A DNA stretch of 64,000 nucleotides. It comes from Streptomyces lavendulae subsp. lavendulae. GTDB taxonomy: Bacteria; Actinomycetota; Actinomycetes; Streptomycetales; Streptomycetaceae. Every line of letters starts with the position of its first letter. Positions within the stretch are counted from its first letter, which is position 1. The stretch lies in contig NZ_CP024985.1 in assembly GCF_002803845.1 (NCBI RefSeq), positions 7,389,501 through 7,453,500 on the forward strand, given 5' to 3'. Positions 45,274 through 53,687 of the stretch are shown here, piece after piece. A program made the position numbers and the translations under genes. The notes below the pieces were generated by a model, which saw only the letters and a program-made list of their open reading frames with translations, was not told where the DNA came from and searched no databases.

Positions 45274-48200
45274 ATCTCCTCCACGTACCGCAGCCGCGCG
45301 GCTGCGCCTCGGTTGGTCCGCCCGCCCCGGCCGCCGAGCACCGCCGACAGCAGGGGCACCGCCGCGACCGCGAGGGCCAGCAGCAGTGTCTGGGTGGTCG
45401 GCAGGCCCACCACGACTCCGGGCACCGGCCGCCGCGCGGCCGGTGTCAGGACCGTCAGCGGCACCACCAGGTGGACGATCGCCGCGCCCAGGCCCGCGCC
45501 CACGGCCGTTCCGAGGCCCACCAGCAGGCAGCCCTCGGCGGCGGCCGTCCCGGCGAGCCGGGGCCGCGAGGCGCCCAGGGCCGAGAGGATCGCGTGCTCC
45601 CGGGCCCGTTCCCGCCCCGAGGCCGCCGCCGAGGCGGCGAAGCCGATCGCGGCGAGCACCGCGCACGCCACCGCCAGGGCCGCCAGCGCGGCCTGCGGGC
45701 CCGCGCTCAGCGGGTCCTGGAGCAGCGCGTCGGCCACCTCCTCGCGCAGCACCGCCTTCTGCGAGCCGGCGCCCGCGCGCAGGGCGGCGGCGGCCCGTGC
45801 CGGTGACGGGTCGCCCGGGGAGGCGGCGGGCAGCCACCATTCGCCGGCGGTGGGCAGGGGCTGCGCGTCCTCGGCGGCGAGCCGGCGCGCGGCGGCGTTC
45901 AGGTCGACGGCCAGGGCGGTGTCACCGGCCACGGGCAGCGACCCGACGGCGGCGGTGACGCGTACCTGCACGGTGGTGACGCCGAGCCGGACGGAGACGT
46001 GGTCGCCCACGGAGGCCCCCATGGCGGCGAGGAACCCGCGGGTGGCGACCCCGCGGAGCTCGGCGGGGGGCCCGCCCGGGCTCAGCGAGATCTGCACGGG
46101 CGTTCCGGGCCGGCCCCGGTAGTGCAGCCGCAGCAGGTCCGGTCCGGCGGGCCGCAGGTCGGCGGCCGGTTCCCCCTTGGACACCTCGGGGGTACGCAGG
46201 TTCCAGTCGGGCGCGGTGGCCGCCACGTGCACCCCCGGTCCGTCCGGGGTCCCGCTCACCGAGACGCGGCGCACGGAGAGGTCCCCGGCGACGTCGGCCA
46301 GGGTGCTGGAATCGAACCAGGCCGGCTCGGCCCCGTAGGACATCGCCATGCCCACGACGCTCAGCGGCCCGGCGGCGGACCCCAGCGGGGATCCGGTCAG
46401 CGGGTCGAGCTGGACGGAGACGGTGCCGTCGCCGTTCTCCGGGAGGGCGGCGGCCGGGGTCCGGTACGTGAGCCCGAACCGGTCGCGCAGCAGCAGTGCG
46501 AGGGACGGCCGGCCGCTCGTCGCGGGGGCGGCCGGAGCGGTCACGGTCACGTCGAGGTCGATGCGCCGCGGGGTCGCGGGCAGGTCGATCCCGTCGCCGC
46601 CCGCCGTGCGTCCGGCGGCGGTGGCCGGTGGCAGGGCCAGCGGGGCGAACAGTGCGGCCATCGGCCGTCCGTCGCGCAGATCGGCCCGCAGCGGCAGCCG
46701 GTCGGCGGTGCGCGAGTCCAGCGCGAGCAGCCGGCCGGGCTTGCGGCCCGGCAGGGCCACCTCGTCGTGGATCACGGGGACGATCCGGTCGCCGCCGGGC
46801 AGGGCCGCGTACCGGCCCGCGCGGCCCATCGGAGCCAGGTCGCCGCCGGTGATCCGCAGTCCGCCGGCGGCGGCGAAGTCGGCCTGGTCCCGCTGGGAGG
46901 CGGACCAGGCGGTGTGCTGGCCGAGGGCGAGCACCCCGCTGGACACGGCGAGCACCAGCAGCAGGACCGGCCCGGTGGCCCGCTGCGGCCGGCGGGCCAG
47001 CTGCCAGCCGACCAGCGCCGGACCGAGCCCGCGGCCCCGGGCGGCGATCCGCCCGCCGAGCCGGGCGGCGAAGGGCAGCAGCCGCAGGACGAGCAGGGTG
47101 CCCGCGCACAGCGCCAGCGTCGGGGCCGCCACCAGGACGGGGTCGACGCCGAGTACCCCGCCGCCGGCCGGGGCGTCCCCTTCGCCACCGCTGTACCGGG
47201 AGAGCTGCCGGTAGGCCAGGACGGCGAGGGCCACCAGTGCCAGGTCGGCGCCGGAGCGGGCGAAGCCGGAGACCACGGCCCTGCGGCGGCCGCCGCGCCG
47301 CAGGGCGGCGGCCGTGGCCCCGCGCAGCACGGCGGGCAGCGTGGTCAGCAGGACGCATAACAGCGCGCAGACCGCCGCGGCCGGCCACAGCAGCCAGGAG
47401 CCGCCCGCGTCCAACGGCACCCGCGCCAGAGGTCCGTAACGGCCCGTCAGGCCCAGTAGGAGCGGGGCCAGCAGCGGGGCGAGCACGGCCGCGGGCAGCG
47501 CGAGGAACAGCGACTCGGCGGTGGACAGCAGGCCCAGGCGGCGGCGGGAGGCGCCGCGCGCGGTCAGCAGGACCCGCTCGGGCTCCTGACGTTCCCTCAG
47601 CAGGTGGGCCACCAGCAGCAGGGCGGCCGACGCCAGCACGGAGAGCTGGAGCGCGCCGACGAGCAGGGTGGAGCGGGCGACCCGCTGGCCGGACTGCAGG
47701 TCCGCGATGAAGGAGGCCAGGCCGCCGCTCACCGTCAGCCCCGAGGGGCGCGTGGTCTCGGCCTCGGCGGCCCGGCCGCGCACGGCCTCGACCGCGGAGC
47801 GCGGCGTACCGGTGAAGTCGGGGGTCAGCAGGGTGGCGCGGCTGTTCTGCGGCAGGCCGCCCGCGGTGAAGGCCGAGTCGTCGACGAGGAGCGGGCCGTA
47901 GGTGGTGAAGCTGCCGACCTGCACCTCGCGTCCGCCGAGCGGGTCGAGCCGCCAGTACGGGGCGTCCGGCTCGGCGGCCCGGTAGACGCCCGTGACGAGC
48001 ACGTCCAGCGGGGCGCCGCCCAGGCGGTCCTCCAGCCGGACCTCGGCCGGCAGCCGCTCGGGGGTCAGGCCGAGGCGGGTCAGGGCCGCCGTGGGCAGGG
48101 CCACCGGCAGCCTGCCGGGGTTCTGGCCGACCGCCTCGGGCCAGTGGCCGGCGAGGAGGCGTACGCGGTCCCGGGACAGGGCGGCGAGCAGGGTGAGGTC

Positions 48201-48539
48201 GGCGTCCTTGCCGGGGGCCCGTTCGCCGGGCAGCCCGTACGAGCGGCTGCGCGCCACGCTCTCGGAGCCGGTCGGCACGGAGCCGAAGACCCGGTCCGCG
48301 AAGGCCCGCACGGCCGCGTCGTCGGCGGGACGCTGGGGCAGGGCGTGTTCGCCGGTGAGCACCAGGGCGGTGCGCGCCCGCTCCGGTCCGGTCAGGGCCC
48401 GGCGCATGCCCGCGTCGCCGACGCTCCGGGTGAACGCCAGCAGGGCGGTCAGCGCGGTGGTGGTGATGAGCACGGTGAGCACTACGGCGACGGCGAGCGG
48501 CCAGCGCCCGCGCAGCCGGCGCATGACGAAGCCGAGCAT
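45270..48539 (-). CDS. Large FtsX-like ABC permease (first of operon)
   Basis: A 1089-residue permease with N-terminal R-R-L-R-G-R-W-P-L-A and a first membrane helix at about 14-36. A large extracytoplasmic domain (about 40-280) is followed by clusters of helices near 285-480 (VGALQLSVLASAALLLVAHL; ESLFLALPAAVLAPLLAPLL), a second extracytoplasmic region and a final FtsX block (AALAVACAVLAAIGFAASAAAS; SALGASRPRLAGTAAAEG; LLLALAVAAVPLLSAVLGGRGG). Similar architecture to the next gene suggests the two form a heterodimer. The ATG has GGGGAGG 9 bases upstream. First gene of the operon; its promoter lies in the gap with interlocked dyads. Substrate unknown. Confidence 0.88.
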   Translation of the reverse strand: MLGFVMRRLRGRWPLAVAVVLTVLITTTALTALLAFTRSVGDAGMRRALTGPERARTALVLTGEHALPQRPADDAAVRAFADRVFGSVPTGSESVARSRSYGLPGERAPGKDADLTLLAALSRDRVRLLAGHWPEAVGQNPGRLPVALPTAALTRLGLTPERLPAEVRLEDRLGGAPLDVLVTGVYRAAEPDAPYWRLDPLGGREVQVGSFTTYGPLLVDDSAFTAGGLPQNSRATLLTPDFTGTPRSAVEAVRGRAAEAETTRPSGLTVSGGLASFIADLQSGQRVARSTLLVGALQLSVLASAALLLVAHLLRERQEPERVLLTARGASRRRLGLLSTAESLFLALPAAVLAPLLAPLLLGLTGRYGPLARVPLDAGGSWLLWPAAAVCALLCVLLTTLPAVLRGATAAALRRGGRRRAVVSGFARSGADLALVALAVLAYRQLSRYSGGEGDAPAGGGVLGVDPVLVAAPTLALCAGTLLVLRLLPFAARLGGRIAARGRGLGPALVGWQLARRPQRATGPVLLLVLAVSSGVLALGQHTAWSASQRDQADFAAAGGLRITGGDLAPMGRAGRYAALPGGDRIVPVIHDEVALPGRKPGRLLALDSRTADRLPLRADLRDGRPMAALFAPLALPPATAAGRTAGGDGIDLPATPRRIDLDVTVTAPAAPATSGRPSLALLLRDRFGLTYRTPAAALPENGDGTVSVQLDPLTGSPLGSAAGPLSVVGMAMSYGAEPAWFDSSTLADVAGDLSVRRVSVSGTPDGPGVHVAATAPDWNLRTPEVSKGEPAADLRPAGPDLLRLHYRGRPGTPVQISLSPGGPPAELRGVATRGFLAAMGASVGDHVSVRLGVTTVQVRVTAAVGSLPVAGDTALAVDLNAAARRLAAEDAQPLPTAGEWWLPAASPGDPSPARAAAALRAGAGSQKAVLREEVADALLQDPLSAGPQAALAALAVACAVLAAIGFAASAAASGRERAREHAILSALGASRPRLAGTAAAEGCLLVGLGTAVGAGLGAAIVHLVVPLTVLTPAARRPVPGVVVGLPTTQTLLLALAVAAVPLLSAVLGGRGGRTNRGAAARLRYVEEM

Positions 48540-48597
48540 GTGCCTGTTCCTCCCCCGTCCGGACTTGAGGCCCCGGATAGCGGACGATGCTGTCAGA

Positions 48598-48623
48598 TCC
48601 GATCAAGTATCGGAAGGTACTTG
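48598..48623. promoter_or_regulatory. Two interlocked dyads between divergent ABC units
   Basis: TCCGAT-5-ATCGGA (48598-48614) overlaps CAAGTA-8-TACTTG (48604-48609 and 48618-48623). Both sets of arms are perfect. They lie in an AT-richer patch between the large permease operon and the LolD-like ATPase gene, which are divergent. A shared repressor or activator is likely; it is not encoded next to them. Confidence 0.65.
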
Positions 48624-48729
48624 CGTGATGGATGTGACAGATGAGCAAATTCGGACGTGAGGGCGGGAGAGTGTCGGAAGCGCTCTCCGGGGCAGCGCCG
48701 CCGCCCGCCGATCCGAGGGGGAGCCCACC

Positions 48730-49443
48730 ATGACCCAGCAGCAGGTCAGTGCCACCGCCGTCACACCCATGGTGGTGGTGCGCGACCTCCGGCGGAGCTT
48801 CGGGAGCGGGGCCCGCACCGTACACGCCCTGCGTGGCGTCTCGTTCGAGGTGCGGCGGGGTGAACTCACCGCGCTCAAAGGCAAGTCGGGATCCGGCAAG
48901 ACCACCCTCATGAACCTGGTCGGCGGGCTCGACACCCCCACGGGCGGCACCGTCGAACTCGACGGCACCGATCTGACGGGCCTGGACGAGAGCGGCCGGC
49001 TCGCCCTGCGCCGGGACCGGATCGGCTTCGTGTTCCAGTCCTTCGGCCTGATCCCGGTGCTCACCGCCGCGGAGAACGTCGGCGTCCCCATGCGGATGCG
49101 GGGGGTCCCCGCGAAGCAGCGCGAGGAGCGCGTGCGCACCCTGCTGGCCCTGGTCGGGCTGGCCGAACACGCCGGACAGCGCCCCGGGGAGCTGTCCGGC
49201 GGTCAGCAGCAGCGCGTCGCGGTGGCCCGCGCGCTGGCCAATGAGCCCGCCCTGATCATCGCGGACGAGCCCACCGGCCAGCTGGACTCCGAGACGGGCC
49301 GCTCGATCATGCGGCTGCTGCGCGCGGTGGTGCGCAGCGAGGGGATCACCGCCCTGGTCGCCACCCACGATCCGGAGCTGATGGAACTCGCCGACCGGGT
49401 GGTGGAGTTGCGCGACGGCAGGATCGCCGAGGCGGCCGGCTGA
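48730..49443 (+). CDS. LolD/MacB-like ABC transporter ATPase
   Basis: A 237-residue ATPase. Walker A G-K-S-G-S-G-K-T-T (about 51-59), Q-loop V-F-Q-S-F-G, signature E-L-S-G-G-Q-Q-Q-R, Walker B A-L-I-I-A-D-E-P, and switch A-T-H-D. The fold has no extra domain. It starts with M-T-Q-Q-Q-V and AGGGGGAG lies 6 bases before the ATG. It sits divergent from the two large permeases, which have their own ATPase; it may serve the same permeases or an unlinked pair. No permease follows on its strand. Paralogous to the ATPase at 41468-42475. Confidence 0.93.
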   Translation: MTQQQVSATAVTPMVVVRDLRRSFGSGARTVHALRGVSFEVRRGELTALKGKSGSGKTTLMNLVGGLDTPTGGTVELDGTDLTGLDESGRLALRRDRIGFVFQSFGLIPVLTAAENVGVPMRMRGVPAKQREERVRTLLALVGLAEHAGQRPGELSGGQQQRVAVARALANEPALIIADEPTGQLDSETGRSIMRLLRAVVRSEGITALVATHDPELMELADRVVELRDGRIAEAAG

Positions 49444-49536
49444 GGGGCTCCGGGCGGTACGGCCCGGGTGGCGGGGGGAGCCGCCGGGCCAGGAGGGCGG
49501 CCAGCAGCAGCGGGGCCAGGGTGAGGAGCGTGAAGG

Positions 49537-49923
49537 TCACGGGCCCACCCGCTCCCGGTCGGCGGGGCGCGGGCGGACACGGGCGTCGAGGTCCAGCAGG
49601 AGCCGCAGGGACCGTGAGGTGGCGGACGTCTTCCAGGAGCGTCCGCTCCGGGGCCAGGCGTCCAGTACGTCGAGCAGGGCCGAATCGCAGAAGGTGACGA
49701 GGGCGGCGTCGAGGACGAGGCGCCGGGCGCCTGCGGAGGCGCCTTGGGCGAAGAGGTCGCGCAGGGGGGCGCAGGTGAGGACGTCGAACTCCCCGGCGAG
49801 GCCGACGGCGAGGACGCCGTCGCGGAGCGTGGCCCGTATGCGGGGCACCGGGTCGGGCGGGGCGTCGGCAGGGCCGGCCGCGGGCAGTATCGGGGCGCTT
49901 ATCGCGTTTATGGGACTGTTCAT
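49537..49923 (-). CDS. STAS-domain (anti-anti-sigma-like) protein, shortened
   Basis: A 128-residue STAS protein. Core strands I-R-A-T-L-R-D-G-V-L-A-V-G-L-A-G-E-F-D (about 30-47), helix A-P-L-R-D-L-F, strand R-R-L-V-L-D-A-A-L-V-T-F, and the phospho-Ser motif C-D-S-A-L-L (Ser near residue 82) where canonical anti-anti-sigma factors have D-S-S-G-L. The section between L-L-D-V-L-D and R-S-L-R-L-L-L-D-L is only about 14 residues and poorly fitting (AWPRSGRSWKTSATS), so a small internal deletion is possible. The downstream TGA overlaps a potential GTG for a short hydrophobic frame. Likely part of a partner-switch pathway, though no kinase is adjacent. Confidence 0.78.
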   Translation of the reverse strand: MNSPINAISAPILPAAGPADAPPDPVPRIRATLRDGVLAVGLAGEFDVLTCAPLRDLFAQGASAGARRLVLDAALVTFCDSALLDVLDAWPRSGRSWKTSATSRSLRLLLDLDARVRPRPADRERVGP

Positions 49924-50105
49924 GCCCATCCCAACGGTGTGCGCCCCGGCGGGGAAGCGGCGCCCGGGCGCACTTCACCCGCGTGGGGCGCCCGGCTGAC
50001 CCGTTCCGGCGATCTTCATCACCCACGCGGTCCCTGCGGCCGGCGGGGCCCCTCCGGCGGCGGGGCCCCGGTGTCCCGCCGGGTCCGCGGCCCCCTCCGC
50101 ACGGG

Positions 50106-53100
50106 TCAGGGCGGCGGCGGGAGCCGGTGGGCGAGGCGTTCCTCCGGGGTCGGCGGATGGAGCACCCGGGCCGCCGACAGGCGCAGCAGGGGGGCGGGGT
50201 CCGGGTCCGCCGGGGTCCACAGCCGGACGGTCCGGTCGCGGGAGGCCGTCGCGAGGCGGGTGCCGTCGGGGGACCAGCACAGGCCGTTGACCCAGTCGGC
50301 GTGCAGCCCCACGACGACGGCCGGTGCCGTCGGCGCCGCGGGGTCCCACAGCCGGACCGTGCGGTCCCGGGACACGGAGGCCAGCCGGGTCCCGTCCGGG
50401 GACCAGGCGATGTCCTGGACCCGGTCCTCATGACCCGTCAGGACCACGGGCCGCCCGCAGCCCGCCGGGTCCCACAGCCGCAGCGTGCGGTCGCGGGAAC
50501 CCGTGGCGAGGCGCCGCCCGTCCGGGGACCAGGCCACCTCCCACACCTGGTCGGCGTGGCCCTCCAGCGTCGCGAGCCGCTCGCCGGTGTCCGGGTCCCA
50601 GAGGATCACGCCGCGGTCCGTCCCGCAGGTCGCCAGCCGCGTCCCGTCCGGCGACCAGTCGGCCCCGGTGACCCAGTCCCGGTGTCCGCGCAGCACCCGC
50701 AGCGGGGCCCCGCCCGCCGCGTCCCAGACCCGTACGAGCCCGTCGCGCGCGGCCGTCGCCACCCGGGTCCCGTCGGGGGACCAGCAGAGCGCCGACACCT
50801 CGGCGCCGTGCCCGTCCAGTTCCACCGCCGACGGTCCGCCGTCGCGCGGCCACAGCGCCACCGTGCCGTCCCGGCGGCCCACCCCGAGCCGGGTGCCGTC
50901 GGGCGACCAGGCCAGGCCCGCGCACTGCCCGAGGGGCAGCACCTCGGGCGGTCCGAACCCCGGGGCCCGCCAGACCCGTACGGTCCCGTCCTCGGAGGCG
51001 CTCGCCAGCCGGGTGCCGTCCGGTGACCAGGACGTCTGCCACACCGACTCGGCGTGCCCGCGCAGCACCGTCGGCGGCGCCCCCGTGTCCCACACGGCCA
51101 GCGTCCCGTCGTGCGAGGCCGTGGCCAGGCGCCGGCCGTCCGGGGCCCAGGAGAGCGCGTACAGCGCCTCGCGGTGCCCGGTGAGCCAGAGCGCCGCCCC
51201 CTCGGGGCCCGTGTCCGGGCGCAGGTCCCAGACGCGCACGTTGCGGTGCTGGTCACCGGCGGCGAGCCGGTTGCCGTCGGGGGAGAAGGCCAGGCAGTTG
51301 ATCCCGTCCATGCTCTCGAACGTGCGGACCGCCGCCCCCGTGGCCGCGTCCCGGAGCACCACCGTCCGGTCCGTCGAGCCGGAGGCCAGCAGGGTGCCGT
51401 CCGGGGACCAGCACAGCGCCGTGACCCGGCTCCGGTGGGCGGTCCCGGCCGGGACCGGGCCGCCGGGGCCCGCCGACGGCCAGATCCGTACGACCCCGTC
51501 CTCGCCCGCGGCCGCGAGCCGGCCGCCGTCGGGGGACCAGGCCGCGCTCCACACCATGCCCGGCGGCGCCGGCCGGGTGCCGGCGGGGGTCAGCGCGGCC
51601 GGGTCCCACAGCCGGAGCACCCCGTCACCGGCCGCCGTCACCAGCCGACGGCCGTCCGGGGAGAAGGCCAGGGCCCCGTGCCCGCCCCCGTCCCCGTCCG
51701 CCCCGTGCCGCGCGGTCGCCGAGCGCCGCCAGGACGCCGTCTCCCACGAGCTCAGCCGCGCCCCGCGGGTGACGCACACCAGCAGGGTCCCGTCGGGCGA
51801 CCAGACCACCGCACGGGGCCGGTCGCCCGGCACGTCGAGCACCGCCGAAGGCTCCCCGGCCAGGGCCCCCACCCCGGCACCCGCGGCCGCCTCCCACACG
51901 CGCAGCCGTCCGTCCCCCGAACAGGCCGCGAGCCGCGTCCCGTCCGGCGACCAGGCCGCGCCCGTCACCGCCGCCCCGAAACCCCCGCGCACCGACCGCA
52001 GCAGCGAGCCGTCGAGCGCGGTCCGCAGCGCCTGGAGGGCGCCTGGGGTGGGCGCCCACTCGGTGACCGCCGCGCGGGCGATCCCGATCGCGGTCTCCGG
52101 CTCCCGGCTCTCCAGCACCCGGGCCGCCACCGCGTCCGCGGTTCCGGCCCGCGCCGCGCCGTCCGCACGGGCGCTGCGGTCCACGTACTCCACGACGAGC
52201 GGCGACACCTCCAGCCCGGACGGGGCGCCGGTCTGCCCTGCCAGCCAGGACCGCGCGTCCGCCAGCCGCTCCCCGGTCAGCAGGAAGGCCTCGCCCCGCC
52301 CCGCGAACTCCCATTCCTGCGCCCAGCGTTCCCACGCCCCCCGCTGCCGCAGCCGTTCGACATGGGCCTCGACGGCCGCGTGGAGCGGCGGCCACCGGCG
52401 CAACAGCGCCTCGTGGGCCAGGTCGAGGACCCCGGCGTCGGAGGTCAGCAGCCGGCCGGCGACGAACGCGTCGGCGATCTCCCGCTCGGCGGGCGCCAGT
52501 TCGGCCCGCGCGACCCGTCTGCGGACCGGCTCCCCGCCCCGTACGGTGACCAGCCGCAGCAGCGTCCCCACCACCGGGTCGTCGCCGTGCGGGGCGCCGG
52601 GGCCCAGGAGTTCGGCGCGGATCCGGTCGGCCTGCCCGACGAGCGCGCCCGCGACCCCGCCGACCTCCCGGTAGAGGGCGTGGCCGATCACCGACCCGGG
52701 TCCGCCCGCGCGCCGGTACAGCTCCTGGAGGGTGTAGGCGAGCAGCGGCAGCGCGTCGCCGCCGCCGCAGTCGTCGACGATCCGGGGGACCAGCCCCGCC
52801 TCGAACTCCACCCCGGCGGCGGCCCCCGGGCGGGCCACCACCTCGTGCAGCGCCTCCCGGGGCAGGGTGCCGATCACCACCGGATCCCGTACCAGGGAAG
52901 CCAGGTGGCCCTCCAGGAACCCGGTCAGGAAGTCCGAGCGCAGCGTGCCCACCAGCCACAGCCGCGGGTCCCGCTCCAGGACCTCCCGTACCGCCTCCGC
53001 GAAGGCCGTGCGCTCCCCGGCGCCCGACAGCGTCAGCAGCTCCTCCAGCTGGTCCACCACCAGCACCCTCGGCCGCCCGTCCCGCGGCCCGCCGTCCACG

Positions 53101-53618
53101 GCCGCGCGCAGCGCGCCGACCGGATCGGTGCCGGGGGTGATGGCCGGGTACGCGCTCCAGCGCGTGCGGCGTCCCGTCAGCGCGGGCAGCAGCCCCGCCC
53201 GGACCAGCGAGGACTTGCCGGAACCGGAGGGCCCGACGACCGTCACGCACCGGTGCGCCCGCGCGGGGGCCGCCGGGTGCAGCCGGGCGACCAGCTCGGC
53301 GGTCTCCCGCTCCCGGCCGAAGAACACGGCCGCGTCCTCTTCCCCGAAGGCCTCCAGCCCGGGGTACGGGGGCTGTCCGGCGGTCCACCGGGCGGCCGGC
53401 GCGGGCGGCCGGCGCTCCAGCCAGCGCAGCCACAACTGCCCGCCGACCAGGGCCAGCAGGCCGATCCCGACCAGGGGTATCGACCACTGGCGGAGCAGCC
53501 GCAGCGGGAGCGGGACCTCACCCTCCACGTTGGTCGCGTAGTTCGTCGCGATTCCCAGCAGGGCGCCCACCAGCATGAGCAGCACGTCGAGCACCAGTGC
53601 GAGAGGCCGTCGTTGCAT
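50106..53618 (-). CDS. STAND NTPase (nSTAND1) with 14 WD40 repeats, membrane anchored
   Basis: A 1170-residue protein. Two N-terminal membrane helices (about 5-25 and 46-66). The nSTAND1 domain starts P-Y-P-G-L-E-A-F-G-E-E-D-A-A-V-F-F-G-R-E (84-103), with Walker A G-P-S-G-S-G-K-S-S (129-137) and Walker B V-L-V-V-D-Q-L-E-E-L (185-194). A helical winged-helix-type segment continues to about 540. From 545 to about 1150 there are 14 WD40 repeats, each with W-S-P-D-G (or F-S-P, W-A-P), making two seven-bladed propellers. Such proteins oligomerise on sensing a trigger; many serve signalling or defence. No separate effector domain was recognised. Downstream of the LRV gene on the same strand, 69 bases apart. 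Confidence 0.9.
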   Translation of the reverse strand: MQRRPLALVLDVLLMLVGALLGIATNYATNVEGEVPLPLRLLRQWSIPLVGIGLLALVGGQLWLRWLERRPPAPAARWTAGQPPYPGLEAFGEEDAAVFFGRERETAELVARLHPAAPARAHRCVTVVGPSGSGKSSLVRAGLLPALTGRRTRWSAYPAITPGTDPVGALRAAVDGGPRDGRPRVLVVDQLEELLTLSGAGERTAFAEAVREVLERDPRLWLVGTLRSDFLTGFLEGHLASLVRDPVVIGTLPREALHEVVARPGAAAGVEFEAGLVPRIVDDCGGGDALPLLAYTLQELYRRAGGPGSVIGHALYREVGGVAGALVGQADRIRAELLGPGAPHGDDPVVGTLLRLVTVRGGEPVRRRVARAELAPAEREIADAFVAGRLLTSDAGVLDLAHEALLRRWPPLHAAVEAHVERLRQRGAWERWAQEWEFAGRGEAFLLTGERLADARSWLAGQTGAPSGLEVSPLVVEYVDRSARADGAARAGTADAVAARVLESREPETAIGIARAAVTEWAPTPGALQALRTALDGSLLRSVRGGFGAAVTGAAWSPDGTRLAACSGDGRLRVWEAAAGAGVGALAGEPSAVLDVPGDRPRAVVWSPDGTLLVCVTRGARLSSWETASWRRSATARHGADGDGGGHGALAFSPDGRRLVTAAGDGVLRLWDPAALTPAGTRPAPPGMVWSAAWSPDGGRLAAAGEDGVVRIWPSAGPGGPVPAGTAHRSRVTALCWSPDGTLLASGSTDRTVVLRDAATGAAVRTFESMDGINCLAFSPDGNRLAAGDQHRNVRVWDLRPDTGPEGAALWLTGHREALYALSWAPDGRRLATASHDGTLAVWDTGAPPTVLRGHAESVWQTSWSPDGTRLASASEDGTVRVWRAPGFGPPEVLPLGQCAGLAWSPDGTRLGVGRRDGTVALWPRDGGPSAVELDGHGAEVSALCWSPDGTRVATAARDGLVRVWDAAGGAPLRVLRGHRDWVTGADWSPDGTRLATCGTDRGVILWDPDTGERLATLEGHADQVWEVAWSPDGRRLATGSRDRTLRLWDPAGCGRPVVLTGHEDRVQDIAWSPDGTRLASVSRDRTVRLWDPAAPTAPAVVVGLHADWVNGLCWSPDGTRLATASRDRTVRLWTPADPDPAPLLRLSAARVLHPPTPEERLAHRLPPPP
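50150..51975 (-). repeat. Direct repeats encoding 14 WD40 units
   Basis: About 14 diverged DNA repeats of roughly 120-135 bases encode the WD40 blades. Stretches equivalent to W-S-P-D-G-T-R-L-A are almost identical between units. This is a site where recombination could change blade number. Confidence 0.8.
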
Positions 53619-53687
53619 GGGTCGAAAACCTACCCGGTGCGCGACGGCGCCGGGATCGGCCGACGGCCCCCCGCCGGGCGTTCGGCC

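Noticed and set aside
41549..46122. Two very long plus-strand frames antisense to the ABC permeases
   Set aside because: Arg/Gly/Gln-rich shadow translations; the minus strand has proper membrane helices and catalytic motifs.
48629..48661. Ten-codon plus-strand frame (M-D-V-T-D-E-Q-I-R-T) as a leader peptide
   Set aside because: The ribosome site is weak, no attenuator follows, and the region is better explained by operators.
49346..49540. A short hydrophobic frame (VTFTLLTLAPLLLAALLARRL) starting at GTG that overlaps the STAS stop
   Set aside because: The first 22 residues look membrane-like, but the rest is Pro/Arg low complexity and runs antisense into the ATPase gene. Real only if supported by expression data.
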